DNA of 64,000 nt from NCBI RefSeq assembly GCF_900110415.1, contig NZ_FODR01000005.1, positions 310,001-374,000 on the forward strand, in the 5' to 3' direction. Both the position numbers and the translations under genes were made by a program. The notes beneath the pieces are model-generated. The model was not told where the DNA came from, made no database searches, and saw only the letters and a list, made by a program, of their open reading frames with translations. This document shows, one piece after another, positions 8,997-17,914 of the stretch (position 1 is its first letter; each line of letters opens with the position of its first letter). This stretch comes from Mucilaginibacter sp. OK283. Its GTDB lineage: Bacteria > Bacteroidota > Bacteroidia > Sphingobacteriales > Sphingobacteriaceae.

Positions 8997-10706
8997 ATGA
9001 AGAGAATTAAAAATATACACATAGCGGCCGTACTCATTTTGGTAATACTGGCAGGCTGTAAAAAATATGAGCAATTTCCGGTTGATAAGGTAGGCATTCA
9101 ATATGTTTTTGATCCTAAGGATTCCTTAGGCAGCAGCGCGCAGGAATTTTTGTATGGTATTTACCCGGTAATGAAAAGCGGTCATAACCGAGTAGGCGGC
9201 GATTACCTGGATGCTGCATCTGATGATGCGATGTCATCGGCATCGGGGCCAACAAACCAGGTAACCATTTTGGGTACAGCCGCATACAACTCCTACACCA
9301 TTCCTGCAGATGAAAACCTTTGGGCCTACTATTATGCGGGCATCCGCAAGGCCAATATTTTTGTGAATAACATTGGCGTAGTGCCGGTGATGGCTAAATA
9401 CAAAGGCTACTCGCAAAAGTATGTTTGGAAAAGCGAGGCCCGTTTTTTAAGGGCGCTGTTTTACTTTGAACTGGTAAAACGCTATGGCGGTGTGCCATTG
9501 CTTGGCGATAAAGTATTTACCATAAGCGATAACGTATCGTTACCACGCAACTCATTTGCCGATTGCATTAAATACATTACAAGCGAGTGTGATGCCATTA
9601 AAGATACATTACTAACCGCCCCGGTTGATAACCCCAATGCCGATGCGCACAGGGTAACCAAGGGCGCGGCGCTGGCTTTAAAAGCAAGGGTGTTGTTATA
9701 CGCCGCAAGCCCGTTGTTTAATGGCGGTAATATTGATGCGGCAAACCCGCTTACGGGTTATACCGATAATAGCCTGGCCCGCTGGGCGGCGGCATCGGCG
9801 GCGGCAAAGGATGTCATGAACCTGGGCGCATACTCGTTACCGAACGATTTTAAGGGTGTGTTTTTGAACCAGAATAACAGCGAAATGATCCTTATAAGGC
9901 AAACGGGTTCTGATAACGGGATTGAAACTGCCAACGCACCGATAGGTTTCCCGGGCGCGGCTGCCAAAGGCCAAACCAGCCCAAGCCAGCAACTGGTAGA
10001 TGCTTTCCCGATGAGTAACGGCCTGGCTATTACCGACCCGGCATCTGGCTACGACAGCAATAACCCCTACGCTAACCGCGATCCGCGCCTTACTTATACG
10101 GTGTTTTATAATGGAGCCCGCTGGCTTAACAGCGATCTGCAGCTGTATGAGGGCGGTCAAAGCAAGCCAAATACCAGTCTGCAGCAAACTAAAACCGGGT
10201 ACTACATGCGCAAATTTATGGGTAACGAAGAAAATGCGAACAGTTTCCAGGGCCACAACGCCGATTGGCTGGTGATACGCTATGCCGATGTGATATTAGG
10301 GCATGCCGAGGCTGAAAACGAAGTGAACGGCGCCACCAGCGATGTTTATAACGATATGATCAGTATTCGCAAGCGTGCAGGCATAGCAGCAGGCGGCAAT
10401 GGCTTATACGGTTTAAAAGCCGGTATGACCAAAGATGAGATGCGCGATGCCATCCACAACGAACGCCGGATAGAATTTGCCTTTGAAGAGAGCCGCTACT
10501 GGGATATCCGCCGCTGGAAAACAGCCAATGTGGTCATGAACCAGCCATTGAAAGGGATGTCTATCAATAAAATAGGATCGAGCTTAACCTACAATATAGT
10601 TACAGCGCTGGATACCAAATTTAACCAGCCGGCTATGTACCTGTACCCTATACCCTACGATGAAGTGTTAAAGAACCCGAATATGAAACAAAATCCCGGA
10701 TGGTAA
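8997..10706 (+). CDS. SusD/RagB-family outer-membrane glycan-binding lipoprotein
   Basis: I chose the ATG at 8997 because it places a good lipoprotein signal at the N-terminus (MKRIKNIHIAAVLILVILAG, then Cys); an in-frame ATG at 8991 is nearly as good. The product is 569 residues. Seen: SEARFLRALFYFELVKRYGG, RVLLYAASPLFNGG, NPYANRDPRLTYTV, NERRIEFAFEESRYWDIRRW and the terminal LYPIPYDEVL...NPGW. It is clearly related to the SusD at 2510 (shared NPYANRDPRL block). It follows one SusC by 27 bases and precedes another by 36 bases, so either could be its partner; the preceding one is the conventional choice. Confidence 0.95.
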   Translation: MKRIKNIHIAAVLILVILAGCKKYEQFPVDKVGIQYVFDPKDSLGSSAQEFLYGIYPVMKSGHNRVGGDYLDAASDDAMSSASGPTNQVTILGTAAYNSYTIPADENLWAYYYAGIRKANIFVNNIGVVPVMAKYKGYSQKYVWKSEARFLRALFYFELVKRYGGVPLLGDKVFTISDNVSLPRNSFADCIKYITSECDAIKDTLLTAPVDNPNADAHRVTKGAALALKARVLLYAASPLFNGGNIDAANPLTGYTDNSLARWAAASAAAKDVMNLGAYSLPNDFKGVFLNQNNSEMILIRQTGSDNGIETANAPIGFPGAAAKGQTSPSQQLVDAFPMSNGLAITDPASGYDSNNPYANRDPRLTYTVFYNGARWLNSDLQLYEGGQSKPNTSLQQTKTGYYMRKFMGNEENANSFQGHNADWLVIRYADVILGHAEAENEVNGATSDVYNDMISIRKRAGIAAGGNGLYGLKAGMTKDEMRDAIHNERRIEFAFEESRYWDIRRWKTANVVMNQPLKGMSINKIGSSLTYNIVTALDTKFNQPAMYLYPIPYDEVLKNPNMKQNPGW

Positions 10707-10742
10707 TCCTTCAATCAATTTAACCAAATTAATTAAGCAGTT

Positions 10743-13700
10743 ATGAGAAAATTCATACTTTTCTTTCAAATAATAATAGCCATGCTCCCGGTGGTGGTAT
10801 TTGCGCAAAACAAAACCGTAACCGGTACCGTGCGCGACCTTACCGGCGCTTTGCCGGGCGCATCAGTGGTTGAAAAAGGATTGCCAACCAACGGGGTAAT
10901 TACCAATGGCAACGGTAAATTCAGCCTTACACTTAAAGGGCAGTCAAACGCTATCATTGTTAAATTCATAGGTTATATACCGCAAACCTATACGTTTAAG
11001 GATGGCAACACAGCCGATATTATCCTGCAAACCAACAGCAACGGTTTAGATGAGGTTGCAGTAGTAGGGTATGGCAAAAGATCAAGGCCTACCAATACAG
11101 GCGCTGTAAGTTCCATTTCGGCGGCTGATATACGTACTGTGCCAACGGCCAACGTGCAGAATGCTTTAACCGGCAAATTGCCGGGCTTTTTCTCGCAGCA
11201 GGCATCGGGCCAGCCGGGTAAGGATGCATCTGACTTTTATATCCGTGGTGTAAGTTCATTAAACCCCGCAGGTAACCAGCCGCTAATTATTGTTGATGAT
11301 ATTCAGTATAGTTATGACCAGTTGCAGCAGATCAACGTAAACGAAATAGAAAGTATATCGATATTAAAAGATGCCTCGACCACGGCTATTTACGGTATTA
11401 AAGGAGCCAATGGTGTATTGGTAGTAACCACCCGTCGCGGTAAAAATGGCGCACCAAAAGTTAACTTAAGGGTCGAGACCGGTTTGCAGGCGCCAACCAA
11501 AACGCCAACCTTTTTAGATTCATACAACTCGGCAGTGTTAATCAACGAGGCCTACGGTAACGATGGGCTCAACAAGCCATTCACGCAGGCAGATATCGAC
11601 CATTTCAAGGCCGGCGACGATCCTTACGGGCACCCGGATGTTGACTGGTATAACAAGATATTCAAGAAAAATACCTACCAGGCCAATACCAACCTGGATA
11701 TATCGGGCGGTAACAACGCGCTCAAGTATTTTATCTCGGGAGGTATCCTGAAACAAAATGGATTGGTGCGTGACTTTGCCGATCCACAAAGTCTGGTAAA
11801 CACCAACTATTATTTCAACAGGTACAACTTCCGCTCCAATCTCGATTTAAAAGCCAACAAAACGTTAGACCTTCGTTTGGATGTAACCACCCGTTTTTCT
11901 GACTTAAATCAGCCTTATAACGAAAACGCCGTGGGCGAGATCTATAATTTTACCAAGGAGACGCCATTTACGGCACCCTACATCAATCCCAATGGTTCGT
12001 ACTCTTATGCTTACTCGCCGTTTAACCCCGAGCATTTGCCAACGCTGAATGCCAGGCTGGCAACAGGTGGCTACCAGCACTCGCGCCGTACCGACTTTAA
12101 CTTTCTGTTTGGCGCTACCCAGAAGCTGGATGCGTTAACCGAAGGTTTATCATTAACCGGCCGGGTTGCCTACTCCAGTATTGAGCAGTTTACCAAGCAA
12201 ATTTTTAATGGCGGTATCCCGGCTTATCACTTTGATCCAACAACCAATCAATATGCTTTAAGGCCAGGTGCTACTTACGTATATACACCTTACGCGCTTA
12301 CGGGTAATACCGATATCAACAGCAACAACTACGATGTACAGCTATATGCCAATTACGATCATAATTTTAGCAACTCGCACCATGTAACCGGCTTGCTGTT
12401 GTTTAACCAAACATCGCAAACTTACAATGCGCAGTCGCTGCTGGACGCCTCGCTGGTTGCGGTGCCGCAAAAATTCCAGGGGATATCCGGCAAGTTAGGG
12501 TACGATTATAAGCAGAAATACCTGTTGGAGTTTAATATTGCTTACAACGGTACCGATAGGTTTGCTGCCAATCACCGGTTTGGATATTTCCCGGCGATAA
12601 GCGTTGGCTATAACCTGGTGAAAGAGAAGTTTTTTACTGAAAAGTTCCCGGTGTTTAGCCTGTTCAAGATAAGGGGCAGTTATGGCCTTGTTGGCTCAGA
12701 TGCTGCACCAGGTAACCGCTACGTGTACAACCAGGTTTATAAACAGGGCGGTGGCTATTATTTTAACGAAAACCCGCAGGGCTACGGCACCATTTATGAA
12801 GATGCCCTGAGCAACCCCAATGTAGTTTGGGAGCGTGCCAAAAAAACCGACGTAGGTTTGGACATGAACTTGTTTAACGATAAGATCTCGGCCACTATCG
12901 ACTTTTTCCACGATATCCGTTACGATCAATTGATTGTTCCAGGCAGTGTACCCGAAATTATTGGTGTGGCCTTGCCTGCGGTAAACATCGGTAAAACCCG
13001 CAACCAGGGTTTCGATGGGCAGATATCATACCACAGCACTTTAGGAAAAGTACAATACAATGTAGGCCTGGTATTTTCATACGCCAAAAACAAAATCCTG
13101 TTCCAGGACGAGGCATCGCCTGCCTATCCATGGCTGGCTTCAACCGGCAAACCGATAGGGCAGCAGTTTGGCTACCATTACCTGGGTTATTACACGGCTA
13201 ATGATATATCGGCTATAAACGCCTACCAGGCTGCCCATGGCGGATCAAACGCGGGTAACCCTATAGCCGTGCCCGATAACGGCCTGCCGCTGCAACCCGG
13301 CGACCTGCGTTACCAGGATTTGAACGGCGATGGCATCATCAATGTGTTTGATAAACGCGCAATTGGCAATCCTAATTTGCCTAATACCTCCCTGGGCTTG
13401 TCGCTGCAGGCCGTATACAAAGGATTCAGCATCAGTGCACTGTTTGCCGGTTCGTTTAACTATAGCTTCGCGGTGCTGGGCACCGGTATCGAGCCATTTC
13501 AGAGCCAGTTTCAGCCCATCCACCAGGAACGCTGGACGCCGGCAACCGCAGGCACCGCCAATTTTCCGAGGTTAACCACCAACCCTACATCGGTTAACAG
13601 CCCTACATCTTATTTCTCAGATTACTGGCTTATTAACGCGCATTACATCCGCTTAAAAACAATTGATGTGGGTTATCAGCTGCCTACCAAATTGCTGCCA

Positions 13701-13862
13701 TTTAAAATTAATAATGCCCGTATTTACTTAAGCGCATACAACCTGTTTACATGGACAAACTTTAAAAAATACCAGCAGGATCCTGAGGTTGCCACCAACA
13801 CCGCGGGTGATGCATACATTAACCAACGGGTACTTAATATTGGCATCCAGGCCGGGTTTTAA
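10743..13862 (+). CDS. SusC/RagA-family TonB-linked outer-membrane transporter
   Basis: A 1039-residue protein with signal peptide (ends VVVFAQ), a carboxypeptidase-regulatory-like domain (VTGTVRDLTGALPGASV), a canonical TonB-box region DEVAVVGYGK, plug motifs (PLIIVDDIQYSY, ISILKDASTTAIYGIKGANG) and a barrel with a terminal aromatic residue (IGIQAGF). No STN domain. It is the last gene of the operon and no SusD follows; the next features are a repeat element and an Lgt-like gene. Its partner may therefore be the SusD at 8997 or the orphan SusD at 2510. Confidence 0.95.
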   Translation: MRKFILFFQIIIAMLPVVVFAQNKTVTGTVRDLTGALPGASVVEKGLPTNGVITNGNGKFSLTLKGQSNAIIVKFIGYIPQTYTFKDGNTADIILQTNSNGLDEVAVVGYGKRSRPTNTGAVSSISAADIRTVPTANVQNALTGKLPGFFSQQASGQPGKDASDFYIRGVSSLNPAGNQPLIIVDDIQYSYDQLQQINVNEIESISILKDASTTAIYGIKGANGVLVVTTRRGKNGAPKVNLRVETGLQAPTKTPTFLDSYNSAVLINEAYGNDGLNKPFTQADIDHFKAGDDPYGHPDVDWYNKIFKKNTYQANTNLDISGGNNALKYFISGGILKQNGLVRDFADPQSLVNTNYYFNRYNFRSNLDLKANKTLDLRLDVTTRFSDLNQPYNENAVGEIYNFTKETPFTAPYINPNGSYSYAYSPFNPEHLPTLNARLATGGYQHSRRTDFNFLFGATQKLDALTEGLSLTGRVAYSSIEQFTKQIFNGGIPAYHFDPTTNQYALRPGATYVYTPYALTGNTDINSNNYDVQLYANYDHNFSNSHHVTGLLLFNQTSQTYNAQSLLDASLVAVPQKFQGISGKLGYDYKQKYLLEFNIAYNGTDRFAANHRFGYFPAISVGYNLVKEKFFTEKFPVFSLFKIRGSYGLVGSDAAPGNRYVYNQVYKQGGGYYFNENPQGYGTIYEDALSNPNVVWERAKKTDVGLDMNLFNDKISATIDFFHDIRYDQLIVPGSVPEIIGVALPAVNIGKTRNQGFDGQISYHSTLGKVQYNVGLVFSYAKNKILFQDEASPAYPWLASTGKPIGQQFGYHYLGYYTANDISAINAYQAAHGGSNAGNPIAVPDNGLPLQPGDLRYQDLNGDGIINVFDKRAIGNPNLPNTSLGLSLQAVYKGFSISALFAGSFNYSFAVLGTGIEPFQSQFQPIHQERWTPATAGTANFPRLTTNPTSVNSPTSYFSDYWLINAHYIRLKTIDVGYQLPTKLLPFKINNARIYLSAYNLFTWTNFKKYQQDPEVATNTAGDAYINQRVLNIGIQAGF

Positions 13863-13993
13863 TAATGAGGGGGGGAAGCGCGTAGTACCCATCAGCTAAA
13901 CTGGAAAAATAGTAATGACATGGTGGCAAATGGGGCTGTTGTGAACGCAATAATATTTTGTGTATCCCCTAAAAAAAGCGGCGGAAAAGTGCG

Positions 13994-14104
13994 ATTCCCC
14001 TCTCGAGAGGGGTGGAGGGGTGTATTTATGCGCGCGCAATAAAACGCTGAAAAACAAACCCCTGCCAACGCGCTTCCCATCCCGCCCCCTCTCGAGAGGG
14101 GAAT
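13994..14104. repeat. REP/MITE-like element with 19-bp terminal inverted repeats
   Basis: ATTCCCCTCTCGAGAGGGG (13994-14012) recurs inverted at 14086-14104. Each arm contains the 16-bp palindrome CCCCTCTCGAGAGGGG. The interior has no coding potential. This fills most of the 335-base gap between the SusC and the Lgt-like gene and may end transcription of the operon. Dispersed C/G-block palindromes of this kind are common in Bacteroidota. Confidence 0.7.
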
Positions 14105-14197
14105 AAAACGTAGCCGGGTTGAGTAGTGGCCCGCGTTCAATCCGCTGCCATTACATATTGTTTGCTTATGGAATCATTTAATAATTAAATTAGTGCA

Positions 14198-15364
14198 ATG
14201 TTTCCAACTATAGGCCACCTCATTTATTACCTGTTCGGCATTAATTTTACGTTTCCTGTTCAAACGCTGGGCTTGTTTGTGGCATTGTCTTTTTTGTTTT
14301 CGTATATGGTCTTTAGCTCGGAGTTTAAACGGTACGAAGCCTTAGGTAAAATTAGAGCGTTTACCCGTAACGTAGTGGTAGGAGAAAAGGCGTCCGTTGC
14401 CGAAATCAGTATCAACTCCATTCTTGGCTTTTTATTAGGTTTCAAGGCCTTTGGGGCCATGTTTAACTATACGGTGTTCAGCGCCAATCCACAAGGGTAC
14501 CTGTTGTCGCTTAAAGGTAACCTGGTAATGGCCATACTCACCGGTGCTGTATTTGGTTTATGGGTTTATGCGGATAAAAAGGAAAAGGAGCTGGAACAGC
14601 CTAAGGCCGAGGTGCAAACGGTTCATCCTTACCAGCTGATGGGGCTTATTGTTTTTTCGGTAGGTTTTTTTGGCTTTATTGGCGCAAAGTTATTTGACAC
14701 GGTAGAACACTGGAGTAATTTCAGGTACGACCCCGTGGGCACTTTATTCAACGTTCGCGGCTTTTCATACTACGGGGGATTGATATTTGGCGCTTTAACT
14801 TACCTGTACATCGGCCATAAAAAAGGAATGAAGCTGGTACATTTGGCCGATATCGGTTCGCCGGGCATGATGCTGGCTTATGGCATTGGCCGTATAGGTT
14901 GCCAGCTTGCCGGCGATGGCGACTGGGGTATTACCAATAGCCATCCTAAGCCAGGTTTAATACCGGGTTGGATGTGGTCGTTTACCTATCCGCATAATGC
15001 CATTAACGCGGGCCTTCCAATACCCGATTGTGCCGGCAATTATTGCAACCAACTGTTACATGGCGTGTACCCCACACCTTTTTACGAGGCCACTATTTGC
15101 CTGCTTTTTTTTACGCTGATGTGGGTGTTCAGGAATAAGATTATCAAACCGGGTTTTATGTTTTTTTTATACCTGGTGCTTAACGGCGGCGAAAGGTTTA
15201 TGATCGAGCTGATCCGCATTAACCCCAAATATCAAATTTTTGGAATGGACTTTACCCAGGCCGGCTATATTGGTTTATTAATGGTAGTTGGCGGCCTGGT
15301 TGGCTTTGTATGTTTAATTATAAAAACTAAAAATAACTTGCAAAAGCTACAACCCGTAACATAG
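14198..15364 (+). CDS. Lgt-like prolipoprotein diacylglyceryl transferase, long form
   Basis: A 388-residue multi-pass membrane protein (about seven hydrophobic segments). Seen: YGIGRIGCQLAGDGDWG in place of the Lgt signature GRIGNF-N-E-G, followed by the conserved PTPFYEA and GGERFMIELIR blocks of the Lgt C-terminal half. Known: Lgt transfers diacylglycerol from phosphatidylglycerol to the lipobox Cys of prolipoproteins. This protein is about 100 residues longer than typical Lgt and has a cytoplasmic charged insert near residue 130 (KKEKELEQPKAE). It may be the main lipoprotein enzyme or a paralogue; the window cannot tell. Its position among glycan genes, next to many lipoproteins, may be chance. 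Confidence 0.75.
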   Translation: MFPTIGHLIYYLFGINFTFPVQTLGLFVALSFLFSYMVFSSEFKRYEALGKIRAFTRNVVVGEKASVAEISINSILGFLLGFKAFGAMFNYTVFSANPQGYLLSLKGNLVMAILTGAVFGLWVYADKKEKELEQPKAEVQTVHPYQLMGLIVFSVGFFGFIGAKLFDTVEHWSNFRYDPVGTLFNVRGFSYYGGLIFGALTYLYIGHKKGMKLVHLADIGSPGMMLAYGIGRIGCQLAGDGDWGITNSHPKPGLIPGWMWSFTYPHNAINAGLPIPDCAGNYCNQLLHGVYPTPFYEATICLLFFTLMWVFRNKIIKPGFMFFLYLVLNGGERFMIELIRINPKYQIFGMDFTQAGYIGLLMVVGGLVGFVCLIIKTKNNLQKLQPVT

Positions 15365-15393
15365 GTTGTATGCTTTATTAATTGAATTACCCT

Positions 15394-16590
15394 ATGAGAA
15401 ACTTTGCAGTCATCACCTTGTTTTTTTGCATTGCAGCAAGCCTGCAAACCATAGCACAAACCGATGGTAAAAAGGTAAACCTTACCGATCTTAATTTCAC
15501 TGTCGAGGCGGCCCCCGAGTGGAGCAGCCTGTTAAAGCGCGAAACCGGCTGGTTTGGAGGCGACGGGATTTATACTATCCCGTTAAACGGAGTAGAAAAC
15601 AAGCAGGCGAAAGCCAGCGATAAAATCCTGTTTATTTTCAGCGACTCGATGATTGGCAAAATAGAAAACGGCACGATGGTGCCGGGCTTTAAAATGATCC
15701 ATAATTCGGTGGCTGTACTCCATGGCAACCAGCCTGCCGATACGGAAATAAAGTTTGCCTGGGATATCGATAAGGCAGGCGCCCCCGAATCCTTATTTAT
15801 TCCACACACTGCCCAAACCGCTGCCGGGGATTACTACTGGCTTGGCGATGGCTTTGTAAACCAGGAATTGAATAATGCCATTTATATTTTTGGCTACAGG
15901 GTCCGTAATGTGGGCACCGGCGCCTTTGGGTTCAGGGAGGTTGGCAACACGCTGATAAAAATTCCCGCAGGATCGCAGCCGCCGTACAAAGACCTTAAGC
16001 AAATGGATACGCCATTTTACCTCACGGATGCAAAAGGTGACATCGGATCGTTCGGGGCCGGCATTTATGTGAATACCACAAAAGCCGGTGCACCGAAACC
16101 CGATGGCTACATTTACGTTTACGGGGTGCACGGCATAGGCAAAAATTTGATGGTGGCCCGGGTTTTACCAAAAGATTTTGAAAAGTTTGACAGGTGGACT
16201 TTTTACGATGGCACCAACTGGATAAAAGACATGAACAAGGTAGCCGATGTTACCAACAGTGTATCCAATGAGCTAAGTCTCACCGCGCTGCCTGACGGCC
16301 GCTATGCGCTCATTTTCCAGGTAGGAGGCATGAGCACCAATGTGGGCATGCGGATAGGGGCGACACCCTACGGTCCCTTTGGCCCGGTAATAAAGATATG
16401 GGATTGCAAACCCGACCTGGAAGAGAAAACCTTTTTAGTTTACAATGCCAAAGCACACCCAAGCCTATCCGCCCCCGGCGAACTGCTGATTAGCTATAAC
16501 ATTAACTCTGTTGATTTTATCCCCGATTTGATGAAGAAGCCTAACCTGTACAGGCCAAGGTTTATCAGGATGAAAATTAGTAGCAAGTAG
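15394..16590 (+). CDS. secreted protein, beta-propeller-like, unknown function
   Basis: The ATG at 15394 is preferred over an upstream TTG because it starts a clean signal peptide (MRNFAVITLFFCIAASLQTI, cleaved after AQ). The 398-residue product has repeated beta-strand blocks such as DKILFIFSDSMIGK, YYWLGDGFV and ELLISYNINS, like the blades of DUF4185 or GH43/GH32-type propellers. Acidic residues in FSDS and WDID could be functional but no family active site is certain. It lies 29 bases after the Lgt-like gene on the same strand. Likely a periplasmic or secreted carbohydrate-active protein; not assigned. Confidence 0.55.
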   Translation: MRNFAVITLFFCIAASLQTIAQTDGKKVNLTDLNFTVEAAPEWSSLLKRETGWFGGDGIYTIPLNGVENKQAKASDKILFIFSDSMIGKIENGTMVPGFKMIHNSVAVLHGNQPADTEIKFAWDIDKAGAPESLFIPHTAQTAAGDYYWLGDGFVNQELNNAIYIFGYRVRNVGTGAFGFREVGNTLIKIPAGSQPPYKDLKQMDTPFYLTDAKGDIGSFGAGIYVNTTKAGAPKPDGYIYVYGVHGIGKNLMVARVLPKDFEKFDRWTFYDGTNWIKDMNKVADVTNSVSNELSLTALPDGRYALIFQVGGMSTNVGMRIGATPYGPFGPVIKIWDCKPDLEEKTFLVYNAKAHPSLSAPGELLISYNINSVDFIPDLMKKPNLYRPRFIRMKISSK

Positions 16591-16735
16591 TTAGTATCAA
16601 GTATTAAGATTTTTAAAATCTACTGTCGCCCTAATATTATTAAGATGGCCGGAGCGTGCAATCATGGTTAACAAAGGTTAACATAATTTCGATTTATTTT
16701 AACTTAAATATCTTACAGTTAGTGAGTTAAGTAAA

Positions 16736-16765
16736 AAACATGGTTAACATGTGTTAACCATGTTT
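16736..16765. repeat. near-perfect palindrome with flanking direct repeats
   Basis: Thirteen-base arms AAACATGGTTAAC and GTTAACCATGTTT enclose four bases. The 10-mer TACTGTCGCC occurs at 16621-16630 and again at 16766-16775, bracketing this ~145-base stretch like a target duplication. No gene is present. Hairpin, terminator or remnant of a small mobile element are all possible. Confidence 0.5.
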
Positions 16766-16782
16766 TACTGTCGCCTTAGGTT

Positions 16783-16987
16783 TCTCCGATGCTATTAAGT
16801 TAAGCGTTTTCAGCCCCGTAGGGGCATAACATTTGTAGATAAAAATAGAAAAATAATGCTCCGTGCCGTAGGTATGGAACTTATGTGGCGTACCTACGGC
16901 ACGCAAAAATGTTAAATTACAAGTTACTACAAATGTTTTGCTCCGATGGAGCAACCTGTCAATTCCTTAACTTAATAGCATTGGAGA
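16783..16987. mobile_element. MITE-like element, 205 bp, 22-bp terminal inverted repeats
   Basis: TCTCCGATGCTATTAAGTTAAG (16783-16804) matches the inverted end at 16966-16987 with one mismatch. Nested inside are further inverted pairs: ACATTTGTAG with CTACAAATGT, GTGCCGTAGGTA with TACCTACGGCAC, and small GC hairpins (GCCCCGTAGGGGC, GCTCCGATGGAGC). There is no ORF of note. It has the form of a non-autonomous, transposase-dependent element or composite REP. With the preceding palindrome it accounts for most of the 558-base gap between 16590 and 17149. Confidence 0.6.
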
Positions 16988-17124
16988 GACCCCGCGGGGA
17001 CGAGAAAACTCAAAGCATACGTTGTGAAAAAAATAGTTAAAACGTAGAATCGTATTTCTATCCGGGGAAAAATTAAACAAAACAACTTTCATTCTTGCTT
17101 CTTGCAACTCAAAATTATATATTC

Positions 17125-17140
17125 GCTAAATCAATTTAGC
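17125..17140. promoter_or_regulatory. LacI-type operator, near-perfect 16-bp palindrome
   Basis: GCTAAATCAATTTAGC is symmetric except for the central pair. It lies 9 bases before the SGNH hydrolase start at 17149. It is the best-defined full-length copy of the recurring operator motif. Confidence 0.7.
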
Positions 17141-17148
17141 TAACCCAA

Positions 17149-17811
17149 ATGAAAAAATTCTTATTGTTTGCCGGCATTATCATGCTGTGCAGTTTTCAAA
17201 CTAAAAAGCCAACCAAAGTGGTGTTCTTTGGCGATTCTATTACCGAGTATGCGGTGCAGCCCAACGGCTTTATCACGCTGATTCAGCAACGCCTTAAAAC
17301 CGAAAAAAAGGACCAGGATTATGAAGTTGCCGGGGCAGGCATTGGCGGCAATAAGATATATGATTTGTACCTCCGCTATGAAGATGATGTATTGACCAAA
17401 AATCCAGATGTGGTAGTGATTTGGGTAGGGGTGAACGATGTATGGCACAAGCGCATGTTTGGTACCGGTACTGATTGGGATAAGTTTGGCCGCTTTTATA
17501 CCGCGCTTATCAAGAAACTGCAGGCAAAAAACATCAAAGTGCTTATATGCACCCCAGCCAGCGTGGGCGAGAAAACTGATTACAGCAACGAGCTTGATGG
17601 CGACCTGAACAGATATTCCAACATCATCCGCGACCTTGCCAAACAAAATAATTGCGACCTTTTTGATTTTCGCACCCTGTTTCATGAATATAACCTTAAA
17701 AATAACCCGAACAACAAAGGCGAAGGCATCCTGACCAAGGATGGCGTGCACCTGAACGACGAGGGGAATAAATTTGTGGCCGATTTGTTTTATAAAACCT
17801 TATTCAAATAG
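17149..17811 (+). CDS. SGNH/GDSL-family hydrolase, single-domain
   Basis: A 220-residue exported enzyme; the signal sequence is short (about residues 1-17, MKKFLLFAGIIMLCSF). Seen: block I FFGDSITEY, block II GAGIGGNK, block III WVGVNDVW and block V DGVHLNDEGN, so all four SGNH catalytic blocks are intact. Known: enzymes of this form include carbohydrate acetylesterases and lysophospholipases. Under the same operator as GH92 and the SusC/D operon, a deacetylase acting on a glycan is likely. A hairpin terminator overlaps its stop codon. Confidence 0.88.
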   Translation: MKKFLLFAGIIMLCSFQTKKPTKVVFFGDSITEYAVQPNGFITLIQQRLKTEKKDQDYEVAGAGIGGNKIYDLYLRYEDDVLTKNPDVVVIWVGVNDVWHKRMFGTGTDWDKFGRFYTALIKKLQAKNIKVLICTPASVGEKTDYSNELDGDLNRYSNIIRDLAKQNNCDLFDFRTLFHEYNLKNNPNNKGEGILTKDGVHLNDEGNKFVADLFYKTLFK

Positions 17812-17824
17812 AATAAGGTTTTTA
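17794..17824 (+). terminator. terminator overlapping the stop codon
   Basis: AAAACCTTATTC (17794-17805) and GAATAAGGTTTT (17811-17822) form a perfect 12-bp stem with a five-base loop, followed by T. The TAG stop (17809-17811) lies within the hairpin, so the last codons double as terminator. Confidence 0.7.
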
Positions 17825-17835
17825 ATTAATCTTTT

Positions 17836-17849
17836 GCTAAATCGATTTA
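17836..17849. promoter_or_regulatory. LacI-type operator before GH92
   Basis: GCTAAATCGATTTA. It sits six bases upstream of a TATATTTG element, so a bound repressor would overlap the promoter of the GH92 gene at 17915. Confidence 0.7.
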
Positions 17850-17854
17850 TTAAT

Positions 17855-17862
17855 TATATTTG
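17855..17862 (+). promoter_or_regulatory. Bacteroidota -7 promoter element (TATATTTG)
   Basis: A full match to the TAnnTTTG -7 consensus of Bacteroidota housekeeping promoters. It is 52 bases upstream of the chosen GH92 start and directly downstream of an operator. Confidence 0.55.
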
Positions 17863-17914
17863 CTTATCAGATGCCGATATCCATCATCGGTATAAACCAC
17901 ATTATATACGCCAA

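Noticed and set aside
9837..10256. 139-residue antisense frame in the second SusD gene
   Set aside because: Antisense to a strongly supported SusD gene; composition is that of a mirrored coding frame.
13994..14104. Possible short CRISPR array
   Set aside because: Only two palindromic units in inverted orientation, no equal spacers and no cas genes.
17161..17751. 196-residue open frame on the minus strand inside the SGNH hydrolase gene
   Set aside because: It lies wholly antisense to a gene with complete SGNH motifs and its protein has no recognisable family, so it is a shadow frame.
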